Source: Antedon mediterranea (lineage: Eukaryota; Echinodermata; Crinoidea; Comatulida; Antedonidae). Taken from it: DNA of 64,000 nt. A program made the position numbers and the translations under genes. Numbering within the stretch: the stretch's first letter is position 1; the number at the start of each line of letters is the position of its first letter. The stretch covers positions 9,914,501-9,978,500 of the forward strand of contig NC_092672.1 in the NCBI RefSeq assembly GCF_964355755.1, read 5' to 3'. Below are positions 10,069-23,708 of the stretch, in pieces. The notes under the pieces were generated by a model that was not told where the DNA came from, searched no databases, and saw only the letters and a program-made list of their open reading frames with translations.

Positions 10069-13000
10069 AGAACATTCTCAACTGAGGCTTAGTTATTAAG
10101 TCACCAAAGTTAGTGATAGCTGTGGTGCTGAAACCAATTTACCCGCGTAAATAACTAAGCCTGTACGGGCCTAATGAAATACCGTTACAACTTTTTAATA
10201 AAATTGAAATACTCGCCTATATTATGTCTTACCTATGTAACCGCGCGCATACTGCACTTATTAGCCTAATACATTATACCCACGTTACGTAACTTGCGCA
10301 CTTTGCATACTGTAAGTTTACACATTGCACGCGTTCTTTTAAGATTAGCTTTAAATAAAGTGTAGTTTATTATTGGATATCAACGGAACAAAGCATATCT
10401 TAGTTTAATGTGTAAGTAAACGTATCAGATTATTTTGAATACCGAACCTAAGTGCAAGCCAAGTAGCCTAGTATAGTAAAGTAATGAACATTTTACGATT
10501 GTTTTTTTCCATATAAGATATTATCTTAACTGTATAGGACTCGAGTATTAACGGTAAACATATACATTCCTTCTATGCATGTATTATGTTCATGTTTTTT
10601 AAGTTTGTATTTTTCATTGGCGGTAAAGTTTTGTTAGCAATTATGCAATGAGGCGCCATCAGTTCGTAAACGATTGTCCCCGAAAGCAAATAAGCTCAGC
10701 CTGTATAACATATATTGCTTCCTAGCAGAGATAAAAAACGGATCAACGATTATACAGTTCTGGAATAGTCTTTTGTTATGAAGCTTTAACGTATCTAAAT
10801 TAATATGAAATATATACATGTAGTAATTCAAAATAATAGTTCTTGTCAATTGATGAATTTAATATATTAATGTATGGTTATATTATATATAAGATTTGGT
10901 TTATCCTTGTGTGTTTTAATTCTCAGCCCAAACGAGTAATATTCATATATTGGTTCATTTTTTGTGTGCAGAGAATTAATTGGAAACATGCTATTAATAA
11001 CTATTTTTTATGGCGGTTTGTGTACATAGATACAATCAGCATTGATGATGTAACCATGACAAAATGTCCAATTATACTTGGGATAAGTCGTAGAAATGGC
11101 AAAGGAAAAGATCAAATTGAGATTAGAATGTTTATTGCACACGAAACTGCAAAAATTAAGAACTTAATCGATCTTTGGAAGATGTACAGTACCGTTTGTT
11201 ACTGTATGAATGAAGGTGTTGTAAAATAACTTGTAATGAGGGCTGATTGTTAATTAAATAAACCTGACCATTCTTTATTTGTCACGTTCAGACCTATAGT
11301 TATCCGCTCGTCAAAATCGGATTATTCCCCATGGAGGCCTTTTAATTGACCCATACTTATGTCATTTCCCCCACTGTTTTACATACTGAGGCCGAAATAA
11401 ATGTAAAACGTATGTATATTTAAAAATAAATTATCATTATTATATCATGTACGTTAATGATACTTCGCTGATGTTTTATACTATACTAAAGAGCTATTGT
11501 TCTGCTTTGGTAAAACAATGTAATATATAGGTCAACTTGATATTGCATATTGCATAGAACTGTTATTATTAGTTTCGATGCATTTTAACGTTAAATCGAT
11601 GCTAGAATATCGTAAAGTATGCATTGTATTACATCTGTGTTCACACGTGTCAAAATATACAGTTGTCCCTTTAGAAATCCATAGGCCTACATTATAAATG
11701 CATTTTTTGACTCAATGTTTACCATTATTCATTCGTTACCGATTTAAAATATCACATTTTATCGGTCTTTGACTTAATTTAAGTCATTTTACACTGATTA
11801 TAAACGTCTATGATGATATTTTAGACACGTATTTCATATACGACACGCATAGCATAATATTCATTTTCTTGTATTTTCCAACATCGATAAAGTATATATC
11901 CACGTTTAGTTCACATTCATCATTGTCAAACTAATCCGGGTAAAGCGAAGAACGTGCGATTATACATATTGTATATCTCTATATAGCGTATCATGAGTGG
12001 TCAGAGGTCAGATGGTCTGTAATAATGTTTCAGGTTTAGATGCATAAACCAGGGAGTAACAACTCCCTGCATAAACCTACATTATCACGATATTAAGATA
12101 GTAATTAGTAAAACGCGGATGTAGACACAATAAATGACCTTGACGTTGACCGATCCCCTCACAGTTTATTTAAAATAAGGAAAGAATACAAATGAACAGT
12201 GAGTGACACAGAATAATCTGTGAATATAAACCTCTCCTTCGGGACACTCCAACTACGGATGATGTTGCTGTGCAATGGACGTGGGGTGTTGTGTGAGTAT
12301 TTATAATGTTAACAAGATATTCTGAGAGGACACTGAACGTGTCCCTCAATAAGGGTAATACTGGGATTAAAACACATTAAATGTTGACTAAATCCGAAAT
12401 AGCAAGGCACAGTTTAAATGATTTTGTACGTATCCTAGTCCTATCCTAAAAGACCAGCAACAGAGAAATGTGAAATAAATCGTTAGTTATAGGACAGGCC
12501 CTAACAATCATTATTAAAATATAACTTACTTTTACCGTATGTAGGTCTAGATAAAAATAAATTTAAAAAAAGAAGATTAGAATACATGTTGGAGTGTGTA
12601 AAAATCGAATTTATAAAAAAAATTGATTGAAAATATCATTCTAAAATTAAAACCTATGATCTATTAGAATTGGTTTTAGTAAATAAAGTATTGACGTAAC
12701 GGAAAGGGTGTGGTCACGCAGACTCACCCAGTTTCAGTGTATTTCCCGATATACGATAACATTGTTACTTTCTTAATGTCTTAATAGCTGACTTATACTA
12801 ATTGCCATCAATACGCATTTGTATATTATTGATTAATATCTGAATGTCATAACGTAGTGATGAAATCCCACGAGTACAATACAATCCTATTACACAACTC
12901 GTATTCAATGGTCATGATTTTGAATTCAAATCTACCTTGCAGCTACATTATAAATAATTAAGAGCACACGAGTTGATAAAACATATATAATTATCGATTA

Positions 13001-14202
13001 CACTTTATAATAACTAGTTTTTAATCTAGACGTTCGATAGCACAGTCGTGGACATACAGCATAATTATCTTATTCAATATGGCTCTACAACTTAAAATAT
13101 GTCTTTTAGTTTCTCGTTTGCGCAAAGCGACGATGACTTCTGTATATGTGAACTTTATTCAATCAATCGTACATTTTTGGTATTGGTATTATAATTGTAA
13201 CCGTCATGACGTGTATTTACAGTGATTTTAAAAATAAAATACTGAATAAATACAAAGTTTAAATGCGCATGACTTGATCATGTGCATTATGACATTGATA
13301 GTAATTTAATTTTTTTTAAATAAAATGTTGTGGACGAGTACACTGATGACACCCATATGGCCTGCATTTGAACTGGTGGAATGTTTGTATTCATCTTAAA
13401 ATAGGCGCCATATTATATTAATCGCATACCGTACTACATGGTATATGATTTTTATGTAAGCGAATTTTCAAATGAATGAATGATCGATTCGATCGATCTC
13501 ACCATGGATATTGTAGACATTTTATTTTAACTGTAAATCAGATTGTCAGAGGCATACTCTGACATCCAATTTATGTTCAATTATTATATATAACACAAGT
13601 CAACTAGATGTAATATTCTAGGCCTAGGTGCTGATCAAAATCATATCAACCCCACTGTAGTATCGTAGGCGAACAAACCATAACATTATGGACCACCTAC
13701 TTGTACTCATGCAGCGTATGTTTACCAAGTAACTCGCCTGTCATGTTGACAACGCATGGTTAAACCGTTTTACTGTACCAGGAATACAACCTCCGTCGTA
13801 TACAATAATTCTCACCGGCTTCGAGTTTAGTAGCTGGTACAGTAGAACAAGTCATGGATGTCCAGTCGCTGCATTCTCAAATGTTCAAAATCATTGGATA
13901 TCACTTGCCCATTAAATAGAACGAAACTAATCAAATGGGAAGAAGAGGTGTTTTTATTATCCAATTTAATTCCTGCAGTATTGACCTGTTACGTTTCTGT
14001 TAGCAAGCTATTTATGAAGGTGTGGCATTATGCACCATTATGACGTTTCTATTGTAACCCAAAAAATCCATGTGATTTGCTCATAATTGCATTGCATTTA
14101 GTTAAAAGTGCATCTTATCCCCAATAAATATTATAATAACATAAGAAATGGATATATGTTTAAGCTATTCAATTAAATCTGTTCAACTAGACTTTCACGA
14201 CT
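10069..14202. other. Probable intron or downstream sequence of the receptor gene
   Basis: If the receptor exon is real this is its first intron. An acceptor-like TTTTTTGTGTGCAG ends at 10971 and opens a long frame to 11229, but the phase does not fit (phase 1 gives an immediate stop). A 7-bp hairpin AGGGAGT/ACTCCCT occurs at about 12050-12067, within a short repeat that recurs near 49583. No other gene is seen. Confidence 0.4.
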
Positions 14203-14242
14203 TATCCAGGACGGCATCAGTATCTGATACGCCCTGGACATA
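14203..14242. repeat. Imperfect 15-bp inverted repeat
   Basis: CCAGGACGGCATCAG pairs with CTGATACGCCCTGG around a 3-base loop, with one indel and two mismatches. It is notably G+C-rich against the AT-rich background. It could be a MITE tip or an RNA hairpin. Confidence 0.6.
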
Positions 14243-14507
14243 CCGTAACTGATAATAGTTTTCTTTGTTGGTTAACCTAAATGTAGATATACTGTATAGG
14301 CCTATGTATGTAGAGATGCTTCTCACCTATTATTCAAAATGCAATGTGGGTAGCTTTCCTCGGTGGCCTACACATTTTTTATACGATTTTTAAGATGTAT
14401 GTATGTATAGTGTCATCATGGAATATTCCCTGGTATTACAATAGCTATGAAATTGATTAGACCTATATTTCATCTCAATCAATTAAAATAACGATATATG
14501 AGTATTA

Positions 14508-14618
14508 TGCGTGGTTTCCACATTAAAGAACGTAACGCAAGTAATTTCACCAATCACAAGCGATGAATTATCCGAACTGTCGCTTGCCATTGGTCAACTT
14601 CCTTACGTTGCATCAAGT
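14508..14618 (+). mobile_element. Family A MITE, partial
   Basis: Begins GCGTGGTTTCCAC and contains CACCAATCACAAGCGATG and CGCTTGCCATTGGTCAA. All of these are shared with the intact copies at 25506 and 61560. The right end (GGGAACCAAGCT) is missing. Non-coding. Confidence 0.7.
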
Positions 14619-15490
14619 TTTAAAGTACCATCTCTCCTTAATTAGTTTTACCCAAATACAAATTACAGTAATAGAAAAAAAAACATTCAGTAGATATAAA
14701 ATGATTTGCCATATGAAAAAAAAAATTCTGATTGAATTTACTTTATATTGATTTATAGTGTGTTCTGATTGTGTCATTCGTTTTACTTGGGTTAAGCCAC
14801 TGCAAAGATACTTACGATCCGGCATGATGGACTCGTCGTAAACTGTTAGTCGTGTTGTCATGGTAACTAATTGGTTATACTAAACTGTTGTCATGGTAAT
14901 TGCATTGAGTGTAAGTCCTATTACTAATTAGTGATCAATGACCACAAATTAAATACCTGATTTGTAGAGATAATTTATCGATCGTTTCTTTATAAAATAG
15001 TTGTTGGTTGATTCGGTAAACATGCCCAAGCAATTGCGTGTTTAAACGGAAGTATATTATGGTTACCATAGCTTCGTATTCAATTATTTGGCTACTAATT
15101 GTACAACTCCTCATAAGGTATCATTATCAAAAATATCTTGCGGTATTCCGTCTCCATGTCGTCAACAGGCCCATAAGCTTATGCAAAATCTACACTTATT
15201 TGAATTTATTTTTTTATCTAATTGGAACACTATATTTAGTTGCTTATATTGGATTCGTTGAGTACGATTTAATTAAACAAAATAGGCCTACTTGATTCCC
15301 CACTTATTATGATCGGTGTTATATCACTTACCCGAAATGTGTTTAGCTATCTCCCCTTGACCAACACTTCCACCGTTTGAGACGGGCCACCTCTTAAATC
15401 CCCCATTCGGTTATATATGTTAGCACTGCAATTGTTTGCGAACATTTTTTTAACATAGGCCTAAACAATCACAGAGAGTTTATTATTTTA

Positions 15491-15534
15491 ATACGGCCAC
15501 CATAGTGATTTAAAAATCGCTATGGTGGCCGTAT
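15491..15534. repeat. Near-perfect 21-bp hairpin
   Basis: ATACGGCCACCATAG at 15491 pairs with CTATGGTGGCCGTAT ending at 15534. The arms are 21 bases with a single mismatch (a G-U pair in RNA) and a 2-base loop. The loop is too short for a canonical microRNA precursor. It is more likely a recent palindromic insertion or a short MITE. Confidence 0.85.
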
Positions 15535-18500
15535 ACAGGACGGGAACTGTCAGTTGTTTATATTTACTACCTATTCCGTTGCACCGATGCTTTTACAATA
15601 CTTTTTTGGATAGAAAATAACAGTATTTCCATGATTATGTGCGACATTTAAAATCTGGGCTAAAGCTATAAATTATAACTTCAGTTTTGACATGTTTTAG
15701 TTTGAAATGTGTTGCATTAATTGTTTTATGAATACTTGTCTTCCTTCTTCATAGTTCGTCATTTCTATCTGCATTGTCATATTCTAGCATGTATGATTTA
15801 TGTGTCTTATTTTATTGTCAGTCGTTTTAATAGTGTTTAATAGAGTGTTTCTGAAGTACGAGGAATTCTTATAGTTAATTTCATTTATTCCAAATTAGTC
15901 GTGCGTTTGCAGCGTCATTCAAAAGTAATTATCTGTAGCGGCAGTAATTTTGCTATTCTTACTATAATAATAAAATTAAGTTAATCCAGTTGTAATAGAC
16001 ATAATTATTAGTAGATGTTTTTGGATCCAAATCTTGTATACAACCAAACAATTAGGATAACAGCGTATAATACAAAAATAGTATATAACTATTTGTGTTA
16101 AAAACGTTTTGGAAGTTTTCAATTTTCCCAAAATTTTTCTTAACGATATTTATATAATTGTAATTTTTATATCTTTATAATAATAATAATAATAATAATA
16201 ATGTTGAAATGGAATCACAATTGGAAATAAATATTGAACTAAACAGTTTTCACTATCTACATGGTTTTACTTCATAGTTTTAAAAGTATAGTTTTCATGT
16301 CTCAATAGGCCTATGTAATATATCAAATTATTTCAATTCAAAAGTAAAGTAAATTAAAAGATTAACATTTATCGGCATTCTAACGAATGCAATATTATTT
16401 TTTTTTCAATTTAAATTCAAGAATATTTTAACGATCAGCAAAAACAAAATTATTTCTTTTCAAATTAATGAAACTTGATAGCTTACGATTGTTTGACAGT
16501 ATCATTACATTTATTATTTTTTTGTTCAATTCGTTATTTTTTATCATTATTTTTTTTCAGTGTTAGATAGATATATATACAATCCAGCCAACACTTGTTA
16601 CGTTATACTATATTGATATTATTCACTCGGTGCCGGCTTTCTTTTAATAAATAATAATGAGAAAATCATATATATTTTATTACTATAATAATTATGTTGT
16701 ACTAGCTGCAGCATATTTTGTGAGTTTCCGTTGAAATAGAAATGTTATTACCGATACATTATTCTTTGTATTATTATTCATGTTTGTTGTTACCGTGTCA
16801 AATTAGTTTCACAGCAATCGCGTTTTCTGAAAGAGTAGATAGGCCTGCAAGTATATTATTATATTGTTGGGACTTTCAGTATAGTTTTCTGAGGACAAAG
16901 AAATGCATTGCATCGAAAAATTTCTGTTGCAATTAGTTCCAAGTTTAGCAACATTTTAGGCTAAAACGACTGGACTAATAGTATGTAGTATGCCAACTTT
17001 AATCTACTGCAGTTACTGCAGTAACTATATTTATGTACACACTTCTTAGCACGCTGGGTAAGCATGTTGTTTGTTGCAGTTCTACACTAAAAAAAAATTA
17101 AAAGTATTGAAAAATGTTAAAATTGTAGTAGAATAATGTCCTGTCTTTAGCATTAGGCCTACTTTTCTTGGAGTTCTAGATACGCAACTCTGAATCCAAA
17201 CAGTATTGATTTACAAACGGATTTCACTGATTAGAATTGCCAGCGACCAATGCACTAATTAATCAATTGAATTAAGGGATTTCTGTCCGTTCAGTTGAAT
17301 TTCCACAGCTAAAGAAAATGAAAGGACGTCAGAAATGGAGAACACAACCATATAATGTAAACAACACAGAATGGTATTCTGATTTTTAAAGAAGATTTCT
17401 AGTTATATGCATTGCTACATATGATATTCTACATTCTATGTCCTAAAGTTTGATTCCGTAGTTTTAAGACTTTGATATCTTTATTTATTTAAGTTATTCT
17501 TGTAATACTTTTTAGAATGAAGGTAATTTTTTATACTATTTCAAGGTATTTTAAATAATTATAAGCAGATTACGTACATTATTATTAAATGACACTAGAT
17601 CTTAGAAATAGTGTTATTCTTTAACAACCAAGTTTATTTTACAACATTTAGCCATAACAATCCATGTACATTGACTTGTACAAAAAAACATCACCGTTTG
17701 ATTCAAGATAATGAAGAGACATAAAGGTGTCTATAAAAAGGCTGATATGCGGGGTAAACTAGCTAACTCTACCACTGACAATTCCGTACATGTCCAGTAT
17801 TCAACTTATAAACATCTCTTAAATAGCTTGGTAAAAAAACAAATCTACTATTACCGTGAAATTAATTAAAATCCATGTACTTCACAATCTTGTTATAATT
17901 TATTATACAATTACCTGACAAGTTTGAAATAATCCCGTGAGACTAACTGTCATATTTGTTGCAAACATCTCGTTCCTCTCTGTTCCTAACATGATTCATT
18001 GTTAAATCAAACATTTCATTATTTACTTCTAAAAGCTGGAAATCTCAAATCTATCCGAACGTTTTAAAAATGTGTCATTATTACATGTTCAAATTGAACT
18101 GTACTAAAATGAAGGTTTGGCCTTAAAGGTCTGAAAAACCCATATTTTTATTGTTTGTTGATATTTATCAAAACAAATTATACCTGAAAAAATGTAATTT
18201 AGGCTAAAGCAAAAGATAGTCAAATTCTTTATCAGGCAATGGCTTTTTGGTTAAAACAGTTATATGTGTTTGTTTTTAAGTGAAAGCATTATGTTTGTTG
18301 TTCTACAAAAGTGAATAACTTGATTAAAATTACACAATGACCTATTCAAAGTCTGAAGTATTTTATTTATCTTCATTTTCATGTTTTTTTGGGAGACAAA
18401 GCATCTTTAATCAATACCATTTTTTTTATAAACCCACAAAACAAAACATAATTAGTTTAGGATAATGATACAGTACAGAGGAAGACCTGTGCTTAATTTA

Positions 18501-19270
18501 TGTCAAACCAAACACAAAACGCCAAAAGATCATTTCTAGGATTTGCATTCATAATGATTTTCATGAAAGTTGTTGCACTCTCTTGAATAATTAGCTCTGT
18601 TTTTGTTTTCTATCTTTCATCAAATTAAACTGAAATATTGAACACAAGATGATCGGACCTTTAGTGTGATTTAAACAAAACATAAAACCAAAAACAAGCA
18701 TTTACTTTTATTTTAATGTTAACTGTACTTATATAAACACACAAAGTGCTTTACTTAAAAACTGAAGACGTTAAATCCCTAAAAATATGAATATTAATTA
18801 TTAACAATATTACTAAAATCAAATGTCAATTTGCTATTGTAGTTATTTCAGAACTTGATATCGTCACGTGTTCTATTACGATATGCCTTAAATGTGAACG
18901 ATTATTATCTACTCTGTATTGTGTATTCTGAGTATTTCTTTAAAATTGTTACATTTTTGTCTTCCTCCACAATCTTAACCTGATGACAGCATTGGTGCAA
19001 ATTATTCTATTGGTTGTGAATGTGGAAGATGTTCTTGCTCATTTTCTGGTTGATTTTTTCTTTGTTTTGTATGTTTCGTTATTTGATGTAGGCCTACTAT
19101 CCGAAATTAAAGAAATAAATAAATGAGTTTAAACACAAATTATTATTCACCGTAAGTTTTTATATCATTTGTTCATCTTTTTTTTTCTCCATTTTCATAA
19201 TAATTTACCATTATCAAAAATGTATAAGCCTAATTTCCAGTATTGATTATTTTTGTTTATGTTTAATTCT
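15535..19270. other. AT-rich DNA, no recognised gene
   Basis: No gene visible. It includes the TAA microsatellite at 16177-16203 and a 14-base palindrome GTTACTGCAGTAAC near 17011. Confidence 0.5.
16177..16203 (+). repeat. (TAA)n microsatellite
   Basis: Nine uninterrupted TAA units. Confidence 0.9.
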
Positions 19271-19338
19271 ACAATTAATTGATATAATAATTAACAATTA
19301 ATTAATATAATAATTGACAATTAATTAATATAATTTTA
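19271..19338 (+). repeat. 23-bp AT-only tandem repeat
   Basis: Three units of ACAATTAATTAATATAATAA-type sequence start at 19271, 19294 and 19317, with few mismatches. Confidence 0.75.
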
Positions 19339-20659
19339 ATAATATTTTTGAGTCTATGTTCAGGTTTTAGACAAATCATAAGAAATTATAATAAAATTAT
19401 GTTGATTTCAAAAAAAATATTGTAAAACATTAATAATGAAGATTCTATTACTATTGAAATAATATGAGATGTTGAATTTACAGTGATACAGTATTGCCTC
19501 GCCTCGTCCAATAAATCATTATTTCTGATAAGTGATTTTCATATGCATGAATTTGTCAATTTGTACATGTTAGCATGTGTTTCTGTCTTTTTAATCATTA
19601 CAATCACTTGGTGTGCATTACCATTATCAGCAGTACTAATCTTTCTTTTACTTAATACATTGATTGTGACAGTCCGTTAAAATTAGAGTGAAGCTGAAAT
19701 CCCATAGATAAACATCAATTGTACTGTTTTAAAACTAGGAATTCTGTAAAAAAAAATCACATTTGAAGGTTGTTGTCACACCCCGCGAAACCCCAGATCG
19801 TCTGATAATAAATCTGTAATACGTATATTACATCTGCAAGATTGGCAACTTTATGTCGATTGAAATTACTTGTTCTCGATGGCTTTGACAATTTATTGTA
19901 GCAGATCTTGTCTGAATATTTCCGTTATGTTTTACGTTTTCAGATTTGTCAGTTTTGGTTTGGTTGTTAAAATGATTGACAATATAGTCCAGATTAGCCT
20001 AGATTTGTGGATGTCGTTTGGTTTTGACTTCGCTTATAAGTGATTAAATTTGACGTCGATTATTAATTATACTCATTGCACAGTTTTACTTAACGTAATT
20101 ATACATTCAATAGCATGTACCTAGCATTTGGTTTATTTAATGAATACAGAGAGAACAATCCCGATTTGTTCTTATTAATCCTAACCAACAAATAAAAAAA
20201 AAAAACCAAATAGCTGTGAATTCAAAACCTGATCTGTTCATATTTTATTTATATTTTAGATTAAAAAAACAAAATTTCTGATAAAAGAAGATTTTGCATG
20301 TTATGGTTATATATATTTTAGTAACATCGACCAGATTATTTATATGTTCTAAGACGAATGTGCCGATTCAAAAGAGTACTTATCTGCCTGTCAGCTGTCC
20401 ACTATTGTTTTTATAAACATAGATGTAGGTCTATGGATATAAACTGCTACTACAATAGAATATATATACCGTAATGCATTGTTTCCGCAAGTAAACCCGC
20501 ACATATTTAAATAAAATTTAAATCCATTTAAAACAAGGCCATATAGATGGCTGCAGTCGTGTGCTCATTAGTGTTTACCGACCGACCTACCAACTGACCG
20601 AAATTACTGAACATGTTTAAAAATGTTGAAATGTTTAAAAACATTTATATTTTTTTAAT

Positions 20660-21110
20660 TTACACGTGCGTAGCCTGTCACTTTTGACGTGCTCGTATAA
20701 CGTAATTTTGAGTTGAAAAGTAAGTCAAGAAAACAGAAATCGGACAAAAAGAGTGCGAAACAACATTTAACGCGCAGTGCGCGCGCAAAAATCTGCGCAC
20801 TCATGGCAATTTTGTAAACGCTTAAAATTGCCTGAAACGTACTCTTATTTCATCGAAAATAAATTTTAAGCGCGCGTATACATGCGTTACATGCGCTACG
20901 CACGTAATTGTATTGCCATATGATGATTTATGCCCTGAAATTTGTGAGTACCAAATTTTATTTAATTGTGATTCATGGTTGTGAAGATATGATTACAAAC
21001 GTGATTTCGTTAAATCGTGCGTAGACCGCGTAATTTTGTATTGCGCACCGTGAAAACATAACCACATCGATTCCTGGCCATAAGGAATATACTGTGAAAA
21101 AATGACTTAG
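20660..21110. other. CpG-rich segment of distinct composition
   Basis: This stretch is unusually rich in CpG and in alternating GCGC/TACG words (GCGCAGTGCGCGCG, TACATGCGCTACGCACG), in sharp contrast to both flanks. No reading frame or terminal repeat is obvious. It is probably a relatively young, not yet CpG-depleted interspersed repeat of unknown class. Confidence 0.4.
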
Positions 21111-22003
21111 CTAGATTAAACTGATATCAAGATAAGGTCAGAAAGCGTCCACGCGACTAAAAATAGAAATTACGACTCTATAGCCAAACAGCATCTTAAT
21201 TATGTTATTTGGTTTAGTATCGGTCTAAAAAGTATTCGTTACTATGTCCTCTTTAGTGAGATGCTGTAAAATAATCTGTTAAAACAAATGTATTTTTGTA
21301 GGTTATTGATTGCAATCAAAAGAAGTTTAGAATAAAGTCTGACTTTAGAATCACAGGAAGATAACTTTGTAATTTCACTCTTTTCAACATCAAGTAAATT
21401 ACTATAAAAAATCTCACGGTGATCTCAAAAGAAAAAGAAAAAACTGGTAGAATGTGGAGTTGTGACAGGTACTGTAATTCAATTGAGGATTTTCAGATAT
21501 TTGATAACTAAATTGATACTTATATATCACATTTTATCGATTAAGAAAATTACACTGCTCAGATAATCACACGAGTTCACCTTTCAAATTCACTAAAACA
21601 CTGCATTGTCATTTCTATAGATTTCAAGCAGTCTGAACTTTATTCAATAATTTAAATACATGGACGCTTGCATCATGTATAAAACATAAAAACATTTCGT
21701 GATTTGCATTAGTTCAACAGTATCCATCTGACGAGATTGTCATGTCTGACATATAAAGTAATCTTCTATCAATATCTATTAAAATGTCTATCAAGAAAAC
21801 TTAAAGACTTCCGTTGATTAAATTGATGTTCAGATTAAATAAACCAAGGCAAAAGAAAATCACTTTTAATATGAAAGTTTTTTTTATAATTTTAATCGAT
21901 AAATCAGCGGACGCACAGAACATGGAGAGCGGAAAGTTTGTATTTTGGCTGGCCGTTTGTAAAATGAGTGCTGATTGTGTTTATAATTACGATCTGTACA
22001 TTA

Positions 22004-22175
22004 AGCATGTTTTCCTGTTGACGTTATTCGACGTTATCGTCGTTGATCGTTGAAAGTTCAACGACGATCGTTTGAAAACGATCAAGTTGAAATGATAACG
22101 ATAGCGATGTTTACGTAGAAGATCGCCGATTATTGTTAACTATAGCGTCGAATAACGTCGACAGGAAAACAGACT
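22004..22175. mobile_element. Complete short element inside the foldback's left end
   Basis: AGCATGTTTTCCTG to CAGGAAAACAGACT, flanked by TTA on both sides (22001-22003 and 22176-22178). This forms a self-contained 172-bp unit with an inner palindrome CGATCGTTTGAAAACGATC. It may be the minimal mobile unit or a partial end duplication. Confidence 0.6.
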
Positions 22176-23705
22176 TTACGATAGTGCGAGCATGTCTAGC
22201 TTTGAACAGTAGAGTTGAAACTCCTGTATCCTTCCTTGACATATATTCGTAAAGCAAAAAATGAAAAAGACAAAATAACTTTTTTTATTGAATCTCAGAA
22301 GAAGATACCAATTTCCTACAAATTCAAGTACCAGCATCATAAATAAACATAAACATTTTCCTTATGTAGACCTTAGCTAATAGATAATGAATCCCTGCCT
22401 AGGGCTCACATAAGTGTAGGATACGTAGCCTAGCCCTACACTGATCTCCATACTAATGATTCTTTGTTCTTAGGAAGCCTATAGCCTAGTCCTAATAGAA
22501 TTTTGGACTGACTAAGCTGAAGACTTAGGCTTACCTAATACCACATCTACTTTCCGGAACATCATTGTATAGTCTCTGTCTGGGCTTAAGCCTAGACTTG
22601 ATAGCGTTGCGATGCAGCACAAATAAATGTAGCCATCAGGATATTTCCATCAATTATGTGACGTCATGTACTGTATCGCCAAGATGATTGGTCAGTTCTC
22701 ACGTTTTAACGTTGCGATATCGCTAGAGTTGAACTAGACTCAACTCTTGCCATTGTCAACGATCGCTACTTCTATCATCGATTACCGTCGATTGTTACAC
22801 ATTTTTCTGTAAATTGCTATAGTTTTTTGTCGTCGTCGTTAGTTAAAAAAGTAACTTTTCCCGCAGTAAATCGTTACATGTTCACGTAGAAGATCGCCGA
22901 TGATTGTTAAGCCTGTTTTCCTGTCGACGTTATTCGACGCTATCGTTAACAAAAATCGGCGATCTTCAACGTAAACATAGAAATTTTAACGATTTACAGG
23001 AAAAGGGACTTTTTTAACTAACGATGACGATACAAAATGTCGGCGATTTACAGGAAAAGGTGTAATAATCGACGGTAATCGACGCTACAAGTCGCGATCG
23101 TTGACAATCGCAAGAGTTGAATCCAGTTCTATCTATCTAGCGATATCGCAACGCTAAAACGTAAGAACTGACCAATCATCATGGCGATACAGCACATGAC
23201 GTCACATAATTGATGGAAAATTCTGCTGACTACATTTATTTTTGTTGCATCGTGGCGCGGTCAAAGCTAGGCCTAGCCTTACCAAAGTTACTATAAAATG
23301 ATGTTCCGGAAAGTAGGCGCGAGGATATTAGGTAGGTCAAAGTCTTCAGCCTAGTCCAAAATGCTATTTGGACTAGGATAGGCCTACTGGAAACGAAGAA
23401 CTATCAGTATAGAGATATTAGTATGCCTAGGCCCACGTCCTACACTGTGAGCCTACTGCTAGAGGCAAGGGAGTCCTCTATTCATTTTTGCGCGTTACGA
23501 CGACGTCGAGAAAGAAGACAGGAGTTTCAACTCTAACGTTCAACGCTAGAAATCAAATGTTCGCGCTATCGTTAACATTTCAACTTGATCGTTTTCAAAC
23601 GATCGTCATTGAACTTTTAACGATTAACGATGATAGGGTCGACTAACGTCGACAGGAAAACAGGCTTAACGATACTGTCGAATAACGTCTACTGGAAAAT
23701 AGGCT
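22004..23705. mobile_element. 1.7-kb foldback DNA element with TTA target duplication
   Basis: The left arm (22004-22916) and right arm (22957-23705) are reverse complements over most of their length. For example GATTGGTCAGTTCTCACG near 22685 mirrors GTAAGAACTGACCAATC near 23162. The termini AGCATGTTTTCCTG and GGAAAATAGGCT are flanked on both sides by TTA (22001-22003, 23706-23708). The central 40 bp hold one more copy of the terminal motif GCCTGTTTTCCTGTCGACG. The left arm carries about 150 bp (near 22240-22385) that the right lacks. No transposase frame is present, so it is non-autonomous. TTA duplications fit PIF/Harbinger-type transposition; that assignment is inference. Confidence 0.8.
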
Positions 23706-23708
23706 TTA

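Noticed and set aside
10843-11229. Longest open frame of the window, preceded by an acceptor-like TTTTTTGTGTGCAG and followed by AATAAA
   Set aside because: About one frame this long is expected by chance at this base composition. Joining it to the phase-1 donor at 10062 gives an immediate stop, and no family feature is visible.
22004-23705. Assembly inversion artefact as the cause of the long palindrome
   Set aside because: The arms differ by many substitutions and indels, and TTA flanks both termini, which fits an old transposon better than a duplicated read.
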